A stretch of DNA of 64,000 bases from contig NDFF03000381.1 in NCBI GenBank assembly GCA_002150815.3, positions 248,001 to 312,000 on the forward strand. The letters run 5' to 3'. Position 1 is the stretch's first letter, and each line of letters opens with the position of its first letter. Source of the stretch: Grammothele lineata. Its lineage: Eukaryota > Basidiomycota > Agaricomycetes > Polyporales > Polyporaceae. This document shows, in pieces, positions 44,518 to 55,888 of the stretch. The notes under the pieces were generated by a model. It worked only from the letters and a program-made list of their open reading frames with translations, made no database searches and was not told where the DNA came from. The position numbers and the translations under genes are program-made.

Positions 44518-46451
44518 ATTTGTCGTCGACGTCCAGAACGCGTGCTCCACAGCCTGGCCTCGGCGTCTTCTGGCTTCTTCCGGCGCGGTACCTGATGAGA
44601 GACTTCTGCTGCAGCTACGGCGAGACTGCGCTGCGAGAGATCAAGAGCACGCGGGGATTTTCGGTCTGTCGTCTGTCTCTCAACTCGCATTTATCTCTCC
44701 ACGACAGCAAGATGTCACAGTTTCTCCTCGGCGCCGCGCCGGCCCACTAGCGCTCTTACAGGGACTCGTTCTCGGACCACATCTCCGTCAAGTCAGCACC
44801 TCCCACTCAACGCGTTTCGCGCCTCCCAAACCTTCAGCCACTCTTCGCGCACGAACTTTCGACTGCTCTGCGCAGTGACTATCGGCCCTCCCTCAACACT
44901 GCCCTGCAGCCTGTCAGGGAAAACGCCTCTCCTTGGCACTTGCGCATGCCTAGCATTGCTCTCCGCCAACCCGGTCAGGACACATCTCGTCTTATATACG
45001 TCTCCGAGGTTCGTTCCGAGAACATGTCGCGCGTCTGGGAATCCTGAAGAACGTGTCGTCTGTGGAGTGAGTTCGATCTCCATCTCTGTTCCCTTATTTA
45101 CCATCTACTGGCAGCCAGTAGACGCATTGACAACTGACAACCGCCACAGATCCGGCAGCTATCATCGGACGCTGCCGGACCGCCCTTGGACGACGCTCAG
45201 CCTATTTCTAAGCTCGTCTCCAATAAAACTTTTAGCTTCAATCAAGGTCAAGAAATGCACCGCGCTGCCTCCCGCCGGGACGCCTTGGCGTCTGTACGGT
45301 CTTTTACATCCACAGGTTCCGGGTCCAAGGCTATTCTCGAGTCTGCCGGCATCTCGTCATGCCTTGACCGCCGCCACCTACTGGCCTCATTGCCTCGACC
45401 TCCGTCTTATCGTCAGCGCAGCACGTTTCTGACGCATATGGATAATACCTCGACGTCATTCGCAAATGCATCGACGCTAGTATATCCAGCAACGGCTGCA
45501 AGTCAGCTTTTACCTGGTGCTCACTGTAAAAACCCCAGGTATTTTTGGTCGTCCTCCCCGCAAAAATAAACGGCATGTCGTCAAGCATCTCCAAGACCGC
45601 CCGCCAATCCCGGCATACATCCCGTGAAGGGGCCGATCTCAACGTGCGAAAAGCCGAACAGCTAATACGCTATTCCCCGGACAAGCATAGACGCAGCCTG
45701 AAAATCATAGACGCCTGCGGCGTCCTCGCCGATTGCTCATACGTGCACAGTCAGTCTACTCACCGTCGTGGGTATCCGCGAGCGCCCTCCTCTCGCGTAT
45801 GAATGCTGGCGCATACAAGACCACACGGGCGACGCGCATCCCTGTCACTGCGCACCGGCCTTCCCGAGGACAACACGCGGGTCGACGAGGGAGCGGAGCG
45901 GAAGCTACGAAGCAAGGGATCTACTCGCCGCTAGTGATTAGTGGCACGATATTTGCGCTACTCCCAATGCAGGTCTCCCGAATATCCCTGTTGAATAGAC
46001 GCTACCCAATGGACGAAGCTGTTTGGCCAGCAATTCCCGGGGACCGGGCATCTCTCTAATGCATCCGCAGCGGCTGCAGTGCCATATGTTTGAACTATAC
46101 ACCACCGTTGGCGCTATAGCATAGGCAATTACTGCACATGAAGGCGTTGTGATCGGAAAGCGAAGTATGCGAGAACGACCTCTCGACTTCGCTTACGTGC
46201 TCGTGGTGTGTTGTATAAATCTTTTGTCGTTCCTTCGATTTTCACCCGTAGAATTGACGATACTGCTCTGGTTCGGTTACCGTTCTCCTACTTTCCGACG
46301 GATGCTACAACTCTTCTGGCAGACGCGATATTTGAGTGATAGCTGCACTACAGACCTATCGTACATGCTTTTGGAGTGGTGGCTGTGATTTCTAACCCAT
46401 TTCATACCAGACGTCTTCGCAACACGTCCGTCACTATCGTCACCCTTCACC
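44518..46451. other. Long intergenic stretch without a recognised gene
   Basis: About 1.9 kb between the RING gene start and the hydrolase stop. The frames at 44875-45432 (+), 45331-45642 (-) and 45733-46059 (+) carry no motif I can name. The minus-strand piece WRAVLEMLDDMPFIFAGRTT looks protein-like and could be the relic of an unknown gene. Confidence 0.35.
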
Positions 46452-48384
46452 TCACCGCTGCATTCCCCACCTTGGCACATGCTGGCTCAGGTCCATCATC
46501 GCTCCAAACAGCTTCGCGTCCTCACCCACGAGCTGCTCCCCCTCACCGCGAAGCTCTCCAACGAATGGCATCACGTCCGCCTCGCACGTCGCGCCCTCCT
46601 CCGGCAGCGTCCCGTTCTCAAAGTACGCCCGCAGCGCGCGGGCGGTACACAGCGACGGCGCCGAGATCGAGCAGTGTCCGTACGACTCCTGCACGAGCAT
46701 CGCCGCGCCCTCGTACCTCTCAAGCACCGCCCGCGCGTCGCGCAGCGGGCACACCGGGTCCCACCGCGGCTGCACGATCAGCATCGGGTTCGCGGTCCCG
46801 TTGGGCGCGGCGAGGGGCCCCTTGTACCTCCAGGCGGCGCGTGCGGGCCACTCCGTGCACTTGAGGTGGAGGTCGGCCCAGATGGGCCCTACGATCGGGG
46901 AGTCTTCGACGAGCGCCGCGTAGTGCTTCGCGAACACGTCCGGGTCGAACCCGGAGTGCTCGCCGTCGCCGCAGCCGATACCATAGAAGGCCTCGTTCAT
47001 GGACAGCCAGGGCGGCAGCGGTGGGCTACAGGTGCACTGCGGGCCGAGGAACATGCGTCCGAGCTCATCGGGGTCGCGCCGCTCGAGCACGCCGACGAAC
47101 ATTGCGACCAGCGGCCCTACCTGGTTCGGCGTGTACGCCGCGGCGGTGAGGAGCGTCGTGAGGGTCAGATAGGACACCACCGAGGGCGCCATCGCAAGTG
47201 CGACTGGAACCGGTGCTTTCTTGAGTTCGTCGAGAACTTTGTAGACACGGGCGCGGATACGCGCGGGGGTGGGCTCGTAGATGCTGCACTTGTTGGGCCC
47301 GGCAGCGTGGCACGCCGTATAAATGGAGCCGATGACCTCCTCGGTGTCGACAAGGTTCGAGTTCCAGAGCGCGTTGCGGTAGTTGTACCCGTCGTACACG
47401 CCGTCAATGACGAACCGGCCGACCTTGTCCGGGTACATGGCCGCGAAGTACTGCCCCAGGACTGTGCCATAACTCTGCGCCGAAGAATCATACCTGTCAG
47501 CGCCCGAGATGGTGGCACGGGAAGGCCGGCTGCGAACTTACGAAACCCCAGTAATTGACTTCGCTCTCCCCCAGGCCCTGAGCGATCTCGACCATGTCGC
47601 GCGCCACGCTCGCGGTACCCATGTACCGCGTGATGCCGTCCTCGCCTCCGATGAAGTCCTCGCAGCGCGCCCCAATCACCTGCTCACGCGCGCGGTAGAT
47701 CCCAACCGAGTCGTCCGACGCGTTCAGCAGGCGATCGCGACCCTGTACGGCAAACATGAACCGCTCAGAGTCGCTCATGAAGCACTGCGCGTTGGGAGTG
47801 CTCGCGCCGACTCCGCGAGGGTCAAACCCGAGCACATCGTAGCCTGACCCCGTCATCGTTTGGAGTGCGAGGCCCGCGAAACGAACGAAGAATGTGCCGG
47901 ATCCCCCCGGACCACCGGGGTTAGTGAGCACGGTACCGCGGTACTTGACGCCCGGGGCAGCTGGGAGCTTAATCAAGGCGATCGCGGTCGTCCGGGAGTC
48001 CGAAGTGTTGGTGTAATCTAGGGGGAGAAGAAGACGTGCACATTGCAGACCCTCATTGCAGGGTGACCACTTGATTTCGGTTGATGGCTCCAGCTGGGCG
48101 TTTCGAAACCATGAGCTATGTTCCTTCGACGACAACAAAGCGCGTACCTTAAACCAATCGAATTCGATTTCAGAGGCCGGCCCCTCGTAAGTTGAAGAAC
48201 CACCAGGATGTTTGAGGACGTGAAGGGGAGCCGCAAACCGCTGGCGTACGCCCTTGACCAGATGGAAGGTGACGAGCGCAGAAACCAAGAAGAGAGCCCT
48301 CTGTTTCCATCCCGTCGTCTTGGCCTGGACAGGAGGAGGGTGTGGAGGCAAGGCTGGCTCCACTTTACTGTCGAGCACCTCCAT
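46452..48384 (-). CDS. Alpha/beta hydrolase with TAP-like C-terminus (tripeptidyl aminopeptidase type)
   Basis: Two exons (48384-47542, 47474-46452) give 621 aa. An N-terminal membrane anchor (ALFLVSALVTFHLVKG, about 30-45) precedes an alpha/beta-hydrolase fold with RGTVLTNPGGPGGSGTFFV (oxyanion region) and YDVLGFDPRGVGAS. The nucleophile elbow GFSYGT is made by splicing (Ser282 is the first codon of exon 2). The acid is in QPRWDPVCP (Asp520) and the base in ESYGHCS (His548). The C-terminal block matches the TAP-like (Abhydrolase_4) domain of Streptomyces tripeptidyl aminopeptidases. Likely a membrane-bound or secreted exopeptidase or esterase. Several cysteine pairs suggest an extracytosolic fold. 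Confidence 0.88.
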
Positions 48385-48934
48385 GGTCGAATACCGCGTG
48401 TTGTACTCTGAATAGAGCTAGATGGGTGAAGGGGCCTAATAGACGGGAGGAGGAACGTTCGTCAGCCGGTGTATTTATGCTCAACCTCTCCAACCTTCTC
48501 AGACCCTTGCACTCAAACATCACGGCATCTCTAGGAGCATGTTGACAGTTGAGATCAGGGGCCGCAGCGCTTCGGCGCCGGGAATGACTAGGTCGTACTC
48601 GGCCTGGGCAGGTACTGCGGCTATGCACGACCCCGTGGGTATTCGATGTCGACGGCCAACCGGCATACGTACGCGTGACGACCACCATGTGCGCGTCTTC
48701 ATGACTTCGCGAAGACAGACGGTCAATACAGATGGGCACAGGAAACCTACAGTGGTGGCGAGAGCAAACTGACGGCGTTCAACGGCCTCTAGAGCGGCGT
48801 GAGAAGTTACGTCATCGCTTCAACAAGATCAAGTACTCGTGTACGCACCTGGCACGATACAGAAGGGCGAACGCAGAGCGAGTAAGTATCCCGGACGAAA
48901 GTAAGTCAGAAATATGATCGCGACTGACCTCGCT
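48385..48934. other. Intergenic, promoter side of the hydrolase
   Basis: No gene recognised. Ends where similarity to the dispersed repeat begins. Confidence 0.45.
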
Positions 48935-49735
48935 TCGTAACACTAGCCTTGAAGTGCGCACGTTGGTTTCCCGCCGGACCAGGGGCCGTAAAGTCCCGCT
49001 GGTCGTCGGTACTTATCCCGAGGACCACGGAAAGGTCTGCGCAAGGACGAACATACCCGGGATCTGAGCCGGTAAAGGCCGGCTCATGTCTCGGGACGTT
49101 CGCCCTCCCTCGGGAAAATATGTGGGGAGGGAGAGGAAAGTAGAAAGAGGGGGAAGGCGGAAAGAAGGAGGGCGGAAGGGGAAGGGGGAACTTCAGGTGC
49201 ACGTTGGTTTCCCGCAAGGGGCCCTGGCTCGCGCCGGGCCACACAAGCAGTACTCGTCCCGAGGACCACGTAGAGGTCTGCACCAGGACGAGCCCGAAGA
49301 CACCGCGGGTCGGGCATATACGCCTCATCCCTTCGGGCTCATGTAGGCTCGCCCCGCCTCGGGTGCGCGCTTGAGGATCGTCGCCCGGTTGGGGCTGTAC
49401 TCTTCGGCGCTGCCGGACGACCTTTCTTGACACCGGTCCCTGACGACATACCCCAGAACCTTGGCGAGGGATATGCCACTCACTTGACGGGGCCTTCAAG
49501 TGGGTCGTGGTCCTCGTACTCGTAGTCGCCCTTCAAGTTGTCGTTTGCATAAGTACCAGATAAAGGGACAAGGGAAGAGTAGAGACTCACCGTCGGGGTC
49601 GAGGAGGGATCGAAGGTGGTGGTGGAGAGTGAGGAGAGGATGGCGACGCGGCGGGTCTCTTATAGGCCTCAAGGGAGGCTGACAGGCTCGCCAGCCGCAC
49701 CGTCAGCCTCTCTTTACATCTTCATACTAACAGAA
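48935..49735 (-). repeat. Dispersed repeat family, copy 3 (inverted)
   Basis: Reverse-orientation copy, about 800 bp. Read on the minus strand it has CTATAAG near 49662, the pyrimidine leader and ACG|GTGAGT donor (about 49591), the acidic frame GDYEYEDHDPLEGPVK (49534-49487), the GTCAA|GTGAGT donor, unit A, the polypyrimidine tract and unit B. The acidic frame is open, and its differences from copy 1 keep the acidic character. The TATA-proximal part has diverged most (CTTGAGGCCTATAAG). Homology ends before the far-left leader seen in copies 1 and 2. Confidence 0.85.
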
Positions 49736-50109
49736 GCAAACATAGGATCATCCCCGGGCCACCGGTTCGTAACTCGGCTCCGCGGACACCGAAATCTGGT
49801 TGTGAGGTATGCACCCAGCTGTTCGCGCCCATCCTATCGAATGAGAGGGACTGCGCGAGCGGTATCTCGAATGCGTCAGGAGATGCAAACGAGTCGTGAA
49901 TGTCGTCGTGATAGTCATGAGCAAAAGACTACGGTCGGTACAGGGTATGATACAGTAATAATGTGATTCGTCCGGCGTCCACGTTGAAGTCTGAGATCTG
50001 AAAGTCGGAACGTTGAAAGGCTGTGCGAGGGTCCGCGTAAGCTGTACGTTCGTTCTTGCCAAAGGTCCGGAACCCGTGTTTCCAAGTTTCACTTCAAGAC
50101 GTCTACGGC
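49736..50109. other. Intergenic, no gene seen
   Basis: Between repeat copy 3 and the 3' end of the GH30 gene. Confidence 0.45.
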
Positions 50110-52817
50110 TCAGGCTTGCCTGTCGAACCGGAACAGCGGCCGCTGCGCCTGCCCCGGACCGTCCTCGAACACTTGTCCGTCGAACGGCGCGCCGAACTCG
50201 CCCTCGACGTCTTGGTCAGCCGCGTCCTTGAACGTGACCGTCTCCCTGCTCGCGTTCCCAAACGCCATCGTCGCCTCCTCCTCCCCCTCCCCGTCAAACG
50301 AGTGCCCCTGGTTCGGCGCATACCACCAGAGCGTCGTCACGCCCACGGGGAACGTGTACGTCGCCTGCATGCCCCTGAACTCGATCGTCGTCTGCACTGG
50401 CACCGGGTCCCACGGTCCGTTCGGGTGGTCGTCCCAGTTGAGCACGACGAGGCTGTAGCGTAGCCAGTCCGCCGAGTTCACGCGTCCGGTCACGTATGCA
50501 CCGACGATCAGCGCCCAGCTGAGGCTGCCCCCGACGCTAACCCCGATACGCTTTCCCCAGGGTCCGCCGACGTCGCGCGGGAGGATGGCCTTGCTAGCCT
50601 GACCCATCGAGTAGACTGACGAACGGAAGAGAAGGTAAGCGATGTCTCAGAAGCCTCGAGAACCTGAGGACGAGGACGTAGAGAAAGCCAGAGATCGTAC
50701 GCACATTCTTGGTTAACACTCCAGGTCCCGTCACTGTTGACGGTGACGACGGGGCGGCATGGCGTGCCACAGCTGTTGGTGCCGGGTAACTTAGGGTTAC
50801 CGTTCCCGTCGAGCGCAAGGTTCCACATCAGCCCATTGTGCGAGTTGTGCGTGATCGCGCCGATGAAGCTGTACGTGTAACGGTGCACGTCAAGCTATGT
50901 ATGTAGATGGAAGAGAAAGGATGGTAGACACGTACAGGTTGTCCATATACCACTACGGATGGCGAGGGAAGTTCAGTGGATGGTACTCGGAATATGAGGC
51001 GGTGCATACCTTGATGTCACTCCACCAGTCGCTGCCCTGAGTTCCCGAGCACTCGGTGAAGTAGATCTCCTTCGTCGGGTAGGCAGTGTGGAAGGTATCC
51101 TGCTCGTCCACCGAGCCACTATAGCAGTGGAACGCAACACCAGCGAACGCGCTTGACGCATCTTCCATCTGTCCACCGCATGAGTCCCATCAGAGCACAA
51201 CATCCGCCAGCACTTACTCACCAGCTGGATGGGGTAGCCTCCCGCATCGTTCCAGTTATGGTCGTACCCAATAATCTTCGTTCCCGAGAAGCCGTTGCTG
51301 TTCATGAGACTACGGAGGGCGAGGCCGACCGACGCCTCTTGCGACGCGGAGATCTTGCACGTCGGGTACGTAGGGTTGGAGTTTTCCGGCTCGTTCTGTA
51401 CGTCCAAACCTTGTTGATAAACATAGCGAGTCCAGAATACGCGCTATACTGAGAACGGACCTGGATACTGATGGCATATATAGAGATGCCTTTGCTCTGG
51501 AACCCTTGGAGGGCTTTGAGGAGGTAGTTGGCGTCTAGGCGTGGCTATGAATAACCGTGAGCAGAGACATATGAATAGCACGCACAGGTGCTGGTGTACT
51601 GCGAGAGGAAGTTGCCGCCCAACATTGTCCCCGAGTCCTTCATCCATCCTGGCTGGAAACAGAAACCCACCACTTAGCGTCCCTCCCATCGTTCGACAGG
51701 CCAGACACGTACTGGCGACCACGGCAGCACATGAATCCTCAAGACGTTGTTGATGCTGCGAATGTCGTTGATCACCGAGAACAAATACGACGGCGCGCGG
51801 TTGATGTTGAAACTGTTGAGGCTCGTGTCACCACTGACGTCATCAAAACTGTACGCTGCGAAAAGCGATAGATCGCATGAGCGCCCGTCCGAGAAGCTTC
51901 CATGCGTGCGGCCTCGCGTGGGTGCGCGAGGGCTGGAAACGGCACTTACCGCTCGCTGAGAAGTCAGATGCGCCGAGGGGAACGCGCAGGTACGAGAAGC
52001 CCGCGGAGTTGGCGCCGTCGGTCGCTGCGAGGGTGCGCGGACGCGGGTCCAGAGCGAAGGGCGAAGGGCGAGGGACACGGGGAGGTCAGCTGCTGCTTAT
52101 CGACGGTGACGCGTGCGTAAGCCAGAAAAAGGGCACTCACGGTCAAAGAGGTAGTTGAGCAGCTGCCAGTAGCTGTCCGAGTCGGTCGACTAGTGCATCC
52201 GCGTGCGCAGGCTAGGGTCAGCTTCTCGTTCTCGGTGATGGGGTCACGCCCATGTGACCGCGCGGACGGGCGCGTCGGCGTACCTTCAGGTTGTTCAGGA
52301 TCAAAGCAGAAGAGTCGGCTGGAGAAGGGGGTGCGGTGCGCAGCAGCGCGAAGGAGAAGCAGAATCAGCGACGAAGTTTGCCATCATGACGCGTGAGCTG
52401 TTTCCGCTTCCGCCTCCCCGCTCCTCGCTCCCCGCCTGCGGACAACGAGGCGGGGCGGCGGCGGAGGCGCGGGGCGGAGGAAGCGAGGGCATGGCAACCG
52501 GCAAGGGAGGTTATACGCACTCAACGACGCTCCGAAGCCCCAGATGGACTGATATGTCGAAGTGTCCGTGATGACGATGTCCGCCTGGCCTATTGCGCCG
52601 GGAGAGACGAAGTTGATCGGGTTCGGAGAGAGGTTGGTGTACGTGAACAGACTTGAGCGATCCCACGTTGTCGACCACTGGCAGGCGTGAATGCACATTC
52701 AATCAGACAGCGAGGAGCATCATGGGAGATGATGACGCACGATGTCGTATATCTGCTGAGCGAAGGCGGGTGCGGCGAAGGCAGCCACCGATGCCGCAGT
52801 GGCGAAGGAGAGACGCA
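50110..52817 (-). CDS. GH30 family glycosidase (beta-1,6-glucanase type)
   Basis: Secreted glycosidase with about a dozen exons. It starts at ATG 52817 with a signal peptide (MRLSFATAASVAAFAAPAFA) ending before QQIYDI. Joined pieces: DIVITDTSTYQSIWGFGASL, TDSSALILNNLK, SDSYWQLLNYLFD, YSFDDVSGDTSLNSFNI, NNVLRIHVLPWSP, ALQGFQSKGISIYAI, then QNEPENSNPTYPT with the acid/base Glu, KIIGYDHNWNDAGGYP, AFAGVAFHCYSGS, and TKEIYFTECSG with the nucleophile Glu. A last exon holds the beta-sandwich VTTLWWYAPN and a C-terminal extension. The family points to hydrolysis of beta-1,6-glucan of fungal walls (GH30_3), acting outside the cell. A TATA-like TATAAAG (minus, about 53003-53009) lies 190 bp upstream. 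Individual intron borders near 52000-52350 are less certain. Confidence 0.88.
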
Positions 52818-53002
52818 TGAGGCGCGAAGCCAGAAGTCGGTGGTATCCAAGAGTGGGTGTACGCCGAGAGGCCGAGGACCGGGAAGGAGCGTCGAAGACG
52901 AGCAGACAGACAAAAGAAAGTCCGAAGTGCTCGCGCGAGCTAGAGAGGGAGAGAAGATGTGAGTGGTGGAGCAGCGGCGGCAGGAGCAGACGGGCGCAGA
53001 CT

Positions 53003-53009
53003 TTATACT
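53003..53009 (-). promoter_or_regulatory. TATA box of GH30 gene
   Basis: TATAAAG read on the minus strand, about 190 bp before the start codon. Confidence 0.45.
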
Positions 53010-54219
53010 CGGCAGCGAAGGACGGGGCCCCGGGACATTAAACCATCTGTGCTCAAGCACCGCACATACGTACCACGCCGCGCGCGGGCGCGTTTAAACG
53101 AAGGATACCTCCGCGCACACGCACAGCGTAGATCCGCTCTGGCTCTGGGAGGCGCAGCGGGCAGCGGAGCCGAGTGACGTCCTAGGGACACGACGCTCCC
53201 ATCGCACTCGCCCTAGGCGGAGAGGCACATGAACGACCTCCGCTGCCCCCGTCTGCCAGCGCGAGCGGGCGTGAGTGCTTGCTCTCCGCCTCGCCCGCGC
53301 AGATAGAGCCCATCGCCCCAGAGTTCCCGAAAAGAGTGAGAGCCTGCGATGGGCAGCCCGCGGGGGCCCATCGAGCCGAACAGGACCCGTGCGCATCCCG
53401 CGAGCTTCCCATCAAGCGCCCAGCCGCCTTCTCGACCCCGGGACCACCCCGCGGCTCCGGCCCAAGCCCGCCCCTCTTCGCCTTCTGTCTATCTCCACGC
53501 GACTTCGCTACGCGTGCCTGGCCGCGAATAAATCCTCTGGTCGTACCCCGCTTTACGCTCCAACGACGCGGTGTATGTTTTTGTGCCTTGACGGGAGGCT
53601 AGAAGTGAGCGTCCCGTTCAACTGTTGCCCACTCCAGCTTCCCACTGCGATGACGTTGTGCGCCACGGGGCGATGACCATGCGGACCTGAAGCTCAACAC
53701 ATTGGGGTTCATCCCTTCCACCTGTCCCGTAAGGCGGTCGTAATGCACGTCAGCTTGCGGATATCGTTGCGAACGTCGAGATAAACTTACAAGCCTGTAC
53801 AGCCACAGCATACGACAGCAACTCTGCGCACCCAGAAACGCTCGCGTGGCTCTTCCATAGTATCGAGACGGTTATACCATACGGGTGTGCTGCAGCCTCC
53901 CAGCCGCATCAAAAGAGGGGAACAGTCAACTGACCCTCTCTCGGTAGCTTGGGACTGCGGAGACGCAACCTCCCAGAATACCTGAGAACACCTGGCCGCA
54001 ATTTCGCGAAACGAGAACATACGATCGTCCCGGGCCCGCCCTCTGGTGTGTCCGTTCGAATGCGCGATTGCTCGTATGCTACAACATCAACACACGCCGC
54101 CATATGTTCTGGCGGCAAAGTACACCGGCGCGCACGTCTGTCCGCGCAGTCGTCTTCCAAAGTTCTGCATCCTACAAAGTTCCAGGGTCTGTCTTCATCT
54201 TGAGCCCCGGGAGCCCGGC
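53010..54219. other. Intergenic, no gene seen
   Basis: GH30 promoter side and the 3' flank of the first arrestin-like gene. The minus-strand 216-codon frame that enters here from 54559 is an out-of-frame read-through of the arrestin gene. Confidence 0.4.
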
Positions 54220-55888
54220 CTACACCGCAGGCGGGGCGTCCGGCGGCGTCGACGGCGCCGAGAAGTCGTCCACAACCGCCATCTGCATCGAGCCGTCCGC
54301 AGAGAACGGGTCCGTCGTGAGCCTGATGGGAATCACGAGCCGCATCTCCTTGAACGGCGCCTTGGCCGGCTCGGGCGGAATCATTGTGAGCTCGATGAAG
54401 TCCTGCAAACGGGTGAAGCGGTGGATGTGAGTTTCCGATGCGCAAGTGGGGGAATGAAGGTGCTAGGGTAGGCGCGCGCACCTTGACTATTAACCCACCG
54501 GCCTTGAACCCTCCAATCTTGAGATCATTGTTCAGCCGGATCTCGCCGTTAAAGCACAACCAGTCGGGCCCGTCGCCCTAGGAATTATGGTCATGCGTCA
54601 TTGCGCATCACTAAGTCCGCAAGAATAGGGAGACTAACCGAATGCTTGAACTCGCCCTCGCCGATTGTGTCAACACGCCAAATATCCGTCTTCGTCCCTA
54701 ACACAAGCGTGTTTCTATTTCGCGAAAATCACGCATGAGCTCCACAGCCGAACACATAGTTTTCAATAACACATACCGGACGTCCACAATAGACTGCCGG
54801 GCAACCCTAATGCGCGTGAACTGCTTGTTCGGCGCGAGGATCGACGCTGTCGGGCCGTACGGCATGAACGCTGCGAGCGAGAAAGCAGACGAGTTGAACG
54901 TGATGTGGAACGGGATCGCCTCGGTGATGCTGAACACGCGCGAAGCGGGGATGTAGAGGTGTGTGACGATGTCCTTCCCGCCCGCGATGCGCGCCTTCAT
55001 TGTCGCCTCAGACAGGCGCCAGTCCTCCGTCTCGATGAACTTGAACGTCTGCAGGGACTGGCGCATAGGCGGCGGAAGGGGGACAGCCGGGCGCGAGCGC
55101 GGGTAGTAGATGAAGGGAGTAGAGACGTTCCTAGATCATCTGTCAATTTCCTGAGGTCATCGAATGCCTGCGGCACTCACCCACTCCCAAGGCGTAGGAG
55201 GTTTGATGTCTTGTTCTTCGACACGGTCGCGCTAACCTTGTAGTCAATCGTCGCGTTAAACCCAGGCACGCCAGAAAGGTGCACATCGTGAGTTGGCGGG
55301 AGAGGCTGGGCAAGGAAGTCGGTATATGCTATGCGGTGCAATGGAATCACACTCACATACGTATCCTTGTCGTCCGAAAAGGTGGTGGGCAATGTCAGGC
55401 TAAATTGCAGCTTTGTTGGGCACGGCTCTGTGTCGTTCTCCTTAGTCCATAGCGTAACTTGATCGAGACACAGCTTGTAGGACGTCGTCCCGCCTTCTGC
55501 AACCTCACGGAGGCGCAAGCTTCCTTCAATCTGCTCGCAATGCATCATCACGCACGCAGACCGAGCACCCCGTTCAGCTCCCTCAAGAATATACGCCAAG
55601 CCCATGAACACACACCTTCACATCTACAGCCGTGACACCTTCCGTCTTGGCGAGCACAACCTCACCTTCGACGGCCGCACCGCATCCATACACCGGCAAG
55701 CTCACGTTGTCCTCTTGTGCAAACAGCCTAAGGCTCACATTCCGCGCCTGCTTCACATACTCGCCCGACGGCCGCACGGCGGGGCGGTTCAACGCAAGAC
55801 GCCGCTCGTACGCCTGCGGCTCCGCCGTGAACGACGGCGGCGGGGGCGGGAGGGAGCTCGGCAGGCTTGTCGTCGACATGGTTTCCAT
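54220..55888 (-). CDS. Arrestin-like protein (copy 1)
   Basis: Start ATG 55888 (METMSTTSLPSSL). Pieces in order: a Pro-rich head; VSLRLFAQEDNVSLPVYGCG, then GAAVEGEVVLAKTEGVTAVD (typical arrestin-N opening, strands up to the Gly-Glu-Val turn); EGSLRLREVAEGGTTSYKLC, then PTKLQFSLTLPTTF and SGVPGFNATIDYKVSATVSK; a PRSRP linker; WRLSEATMKARIAGGKDIVT, then LYIPASRVFSITEAIPFHIT; and a last exon ending EMRLVIPIRLTTDPF and a Pro/Ala tail. Arrestin-related fungal proteins link membrane cargo to Rsp5-type ubiquitin ligases. The lack of a visible PPxY motif leaves the partner open. Only the larger exons were checked in frame. Confidence 0.75.

Noticed and set aside
46479..47558. 359-codon plus-strand open frame
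   Set aside because: Antisense shadow of the TAP-like hydrolase exon 2. Low-complexity Arg/Val/His content.
53909..54559. 216-codon minus-strand frame at the end of arrestin-like copy 1
   Set aside because: It reads the arrestin 3' exons in the wrong frame after an intron. The arrestin frame explains the same DNA better.
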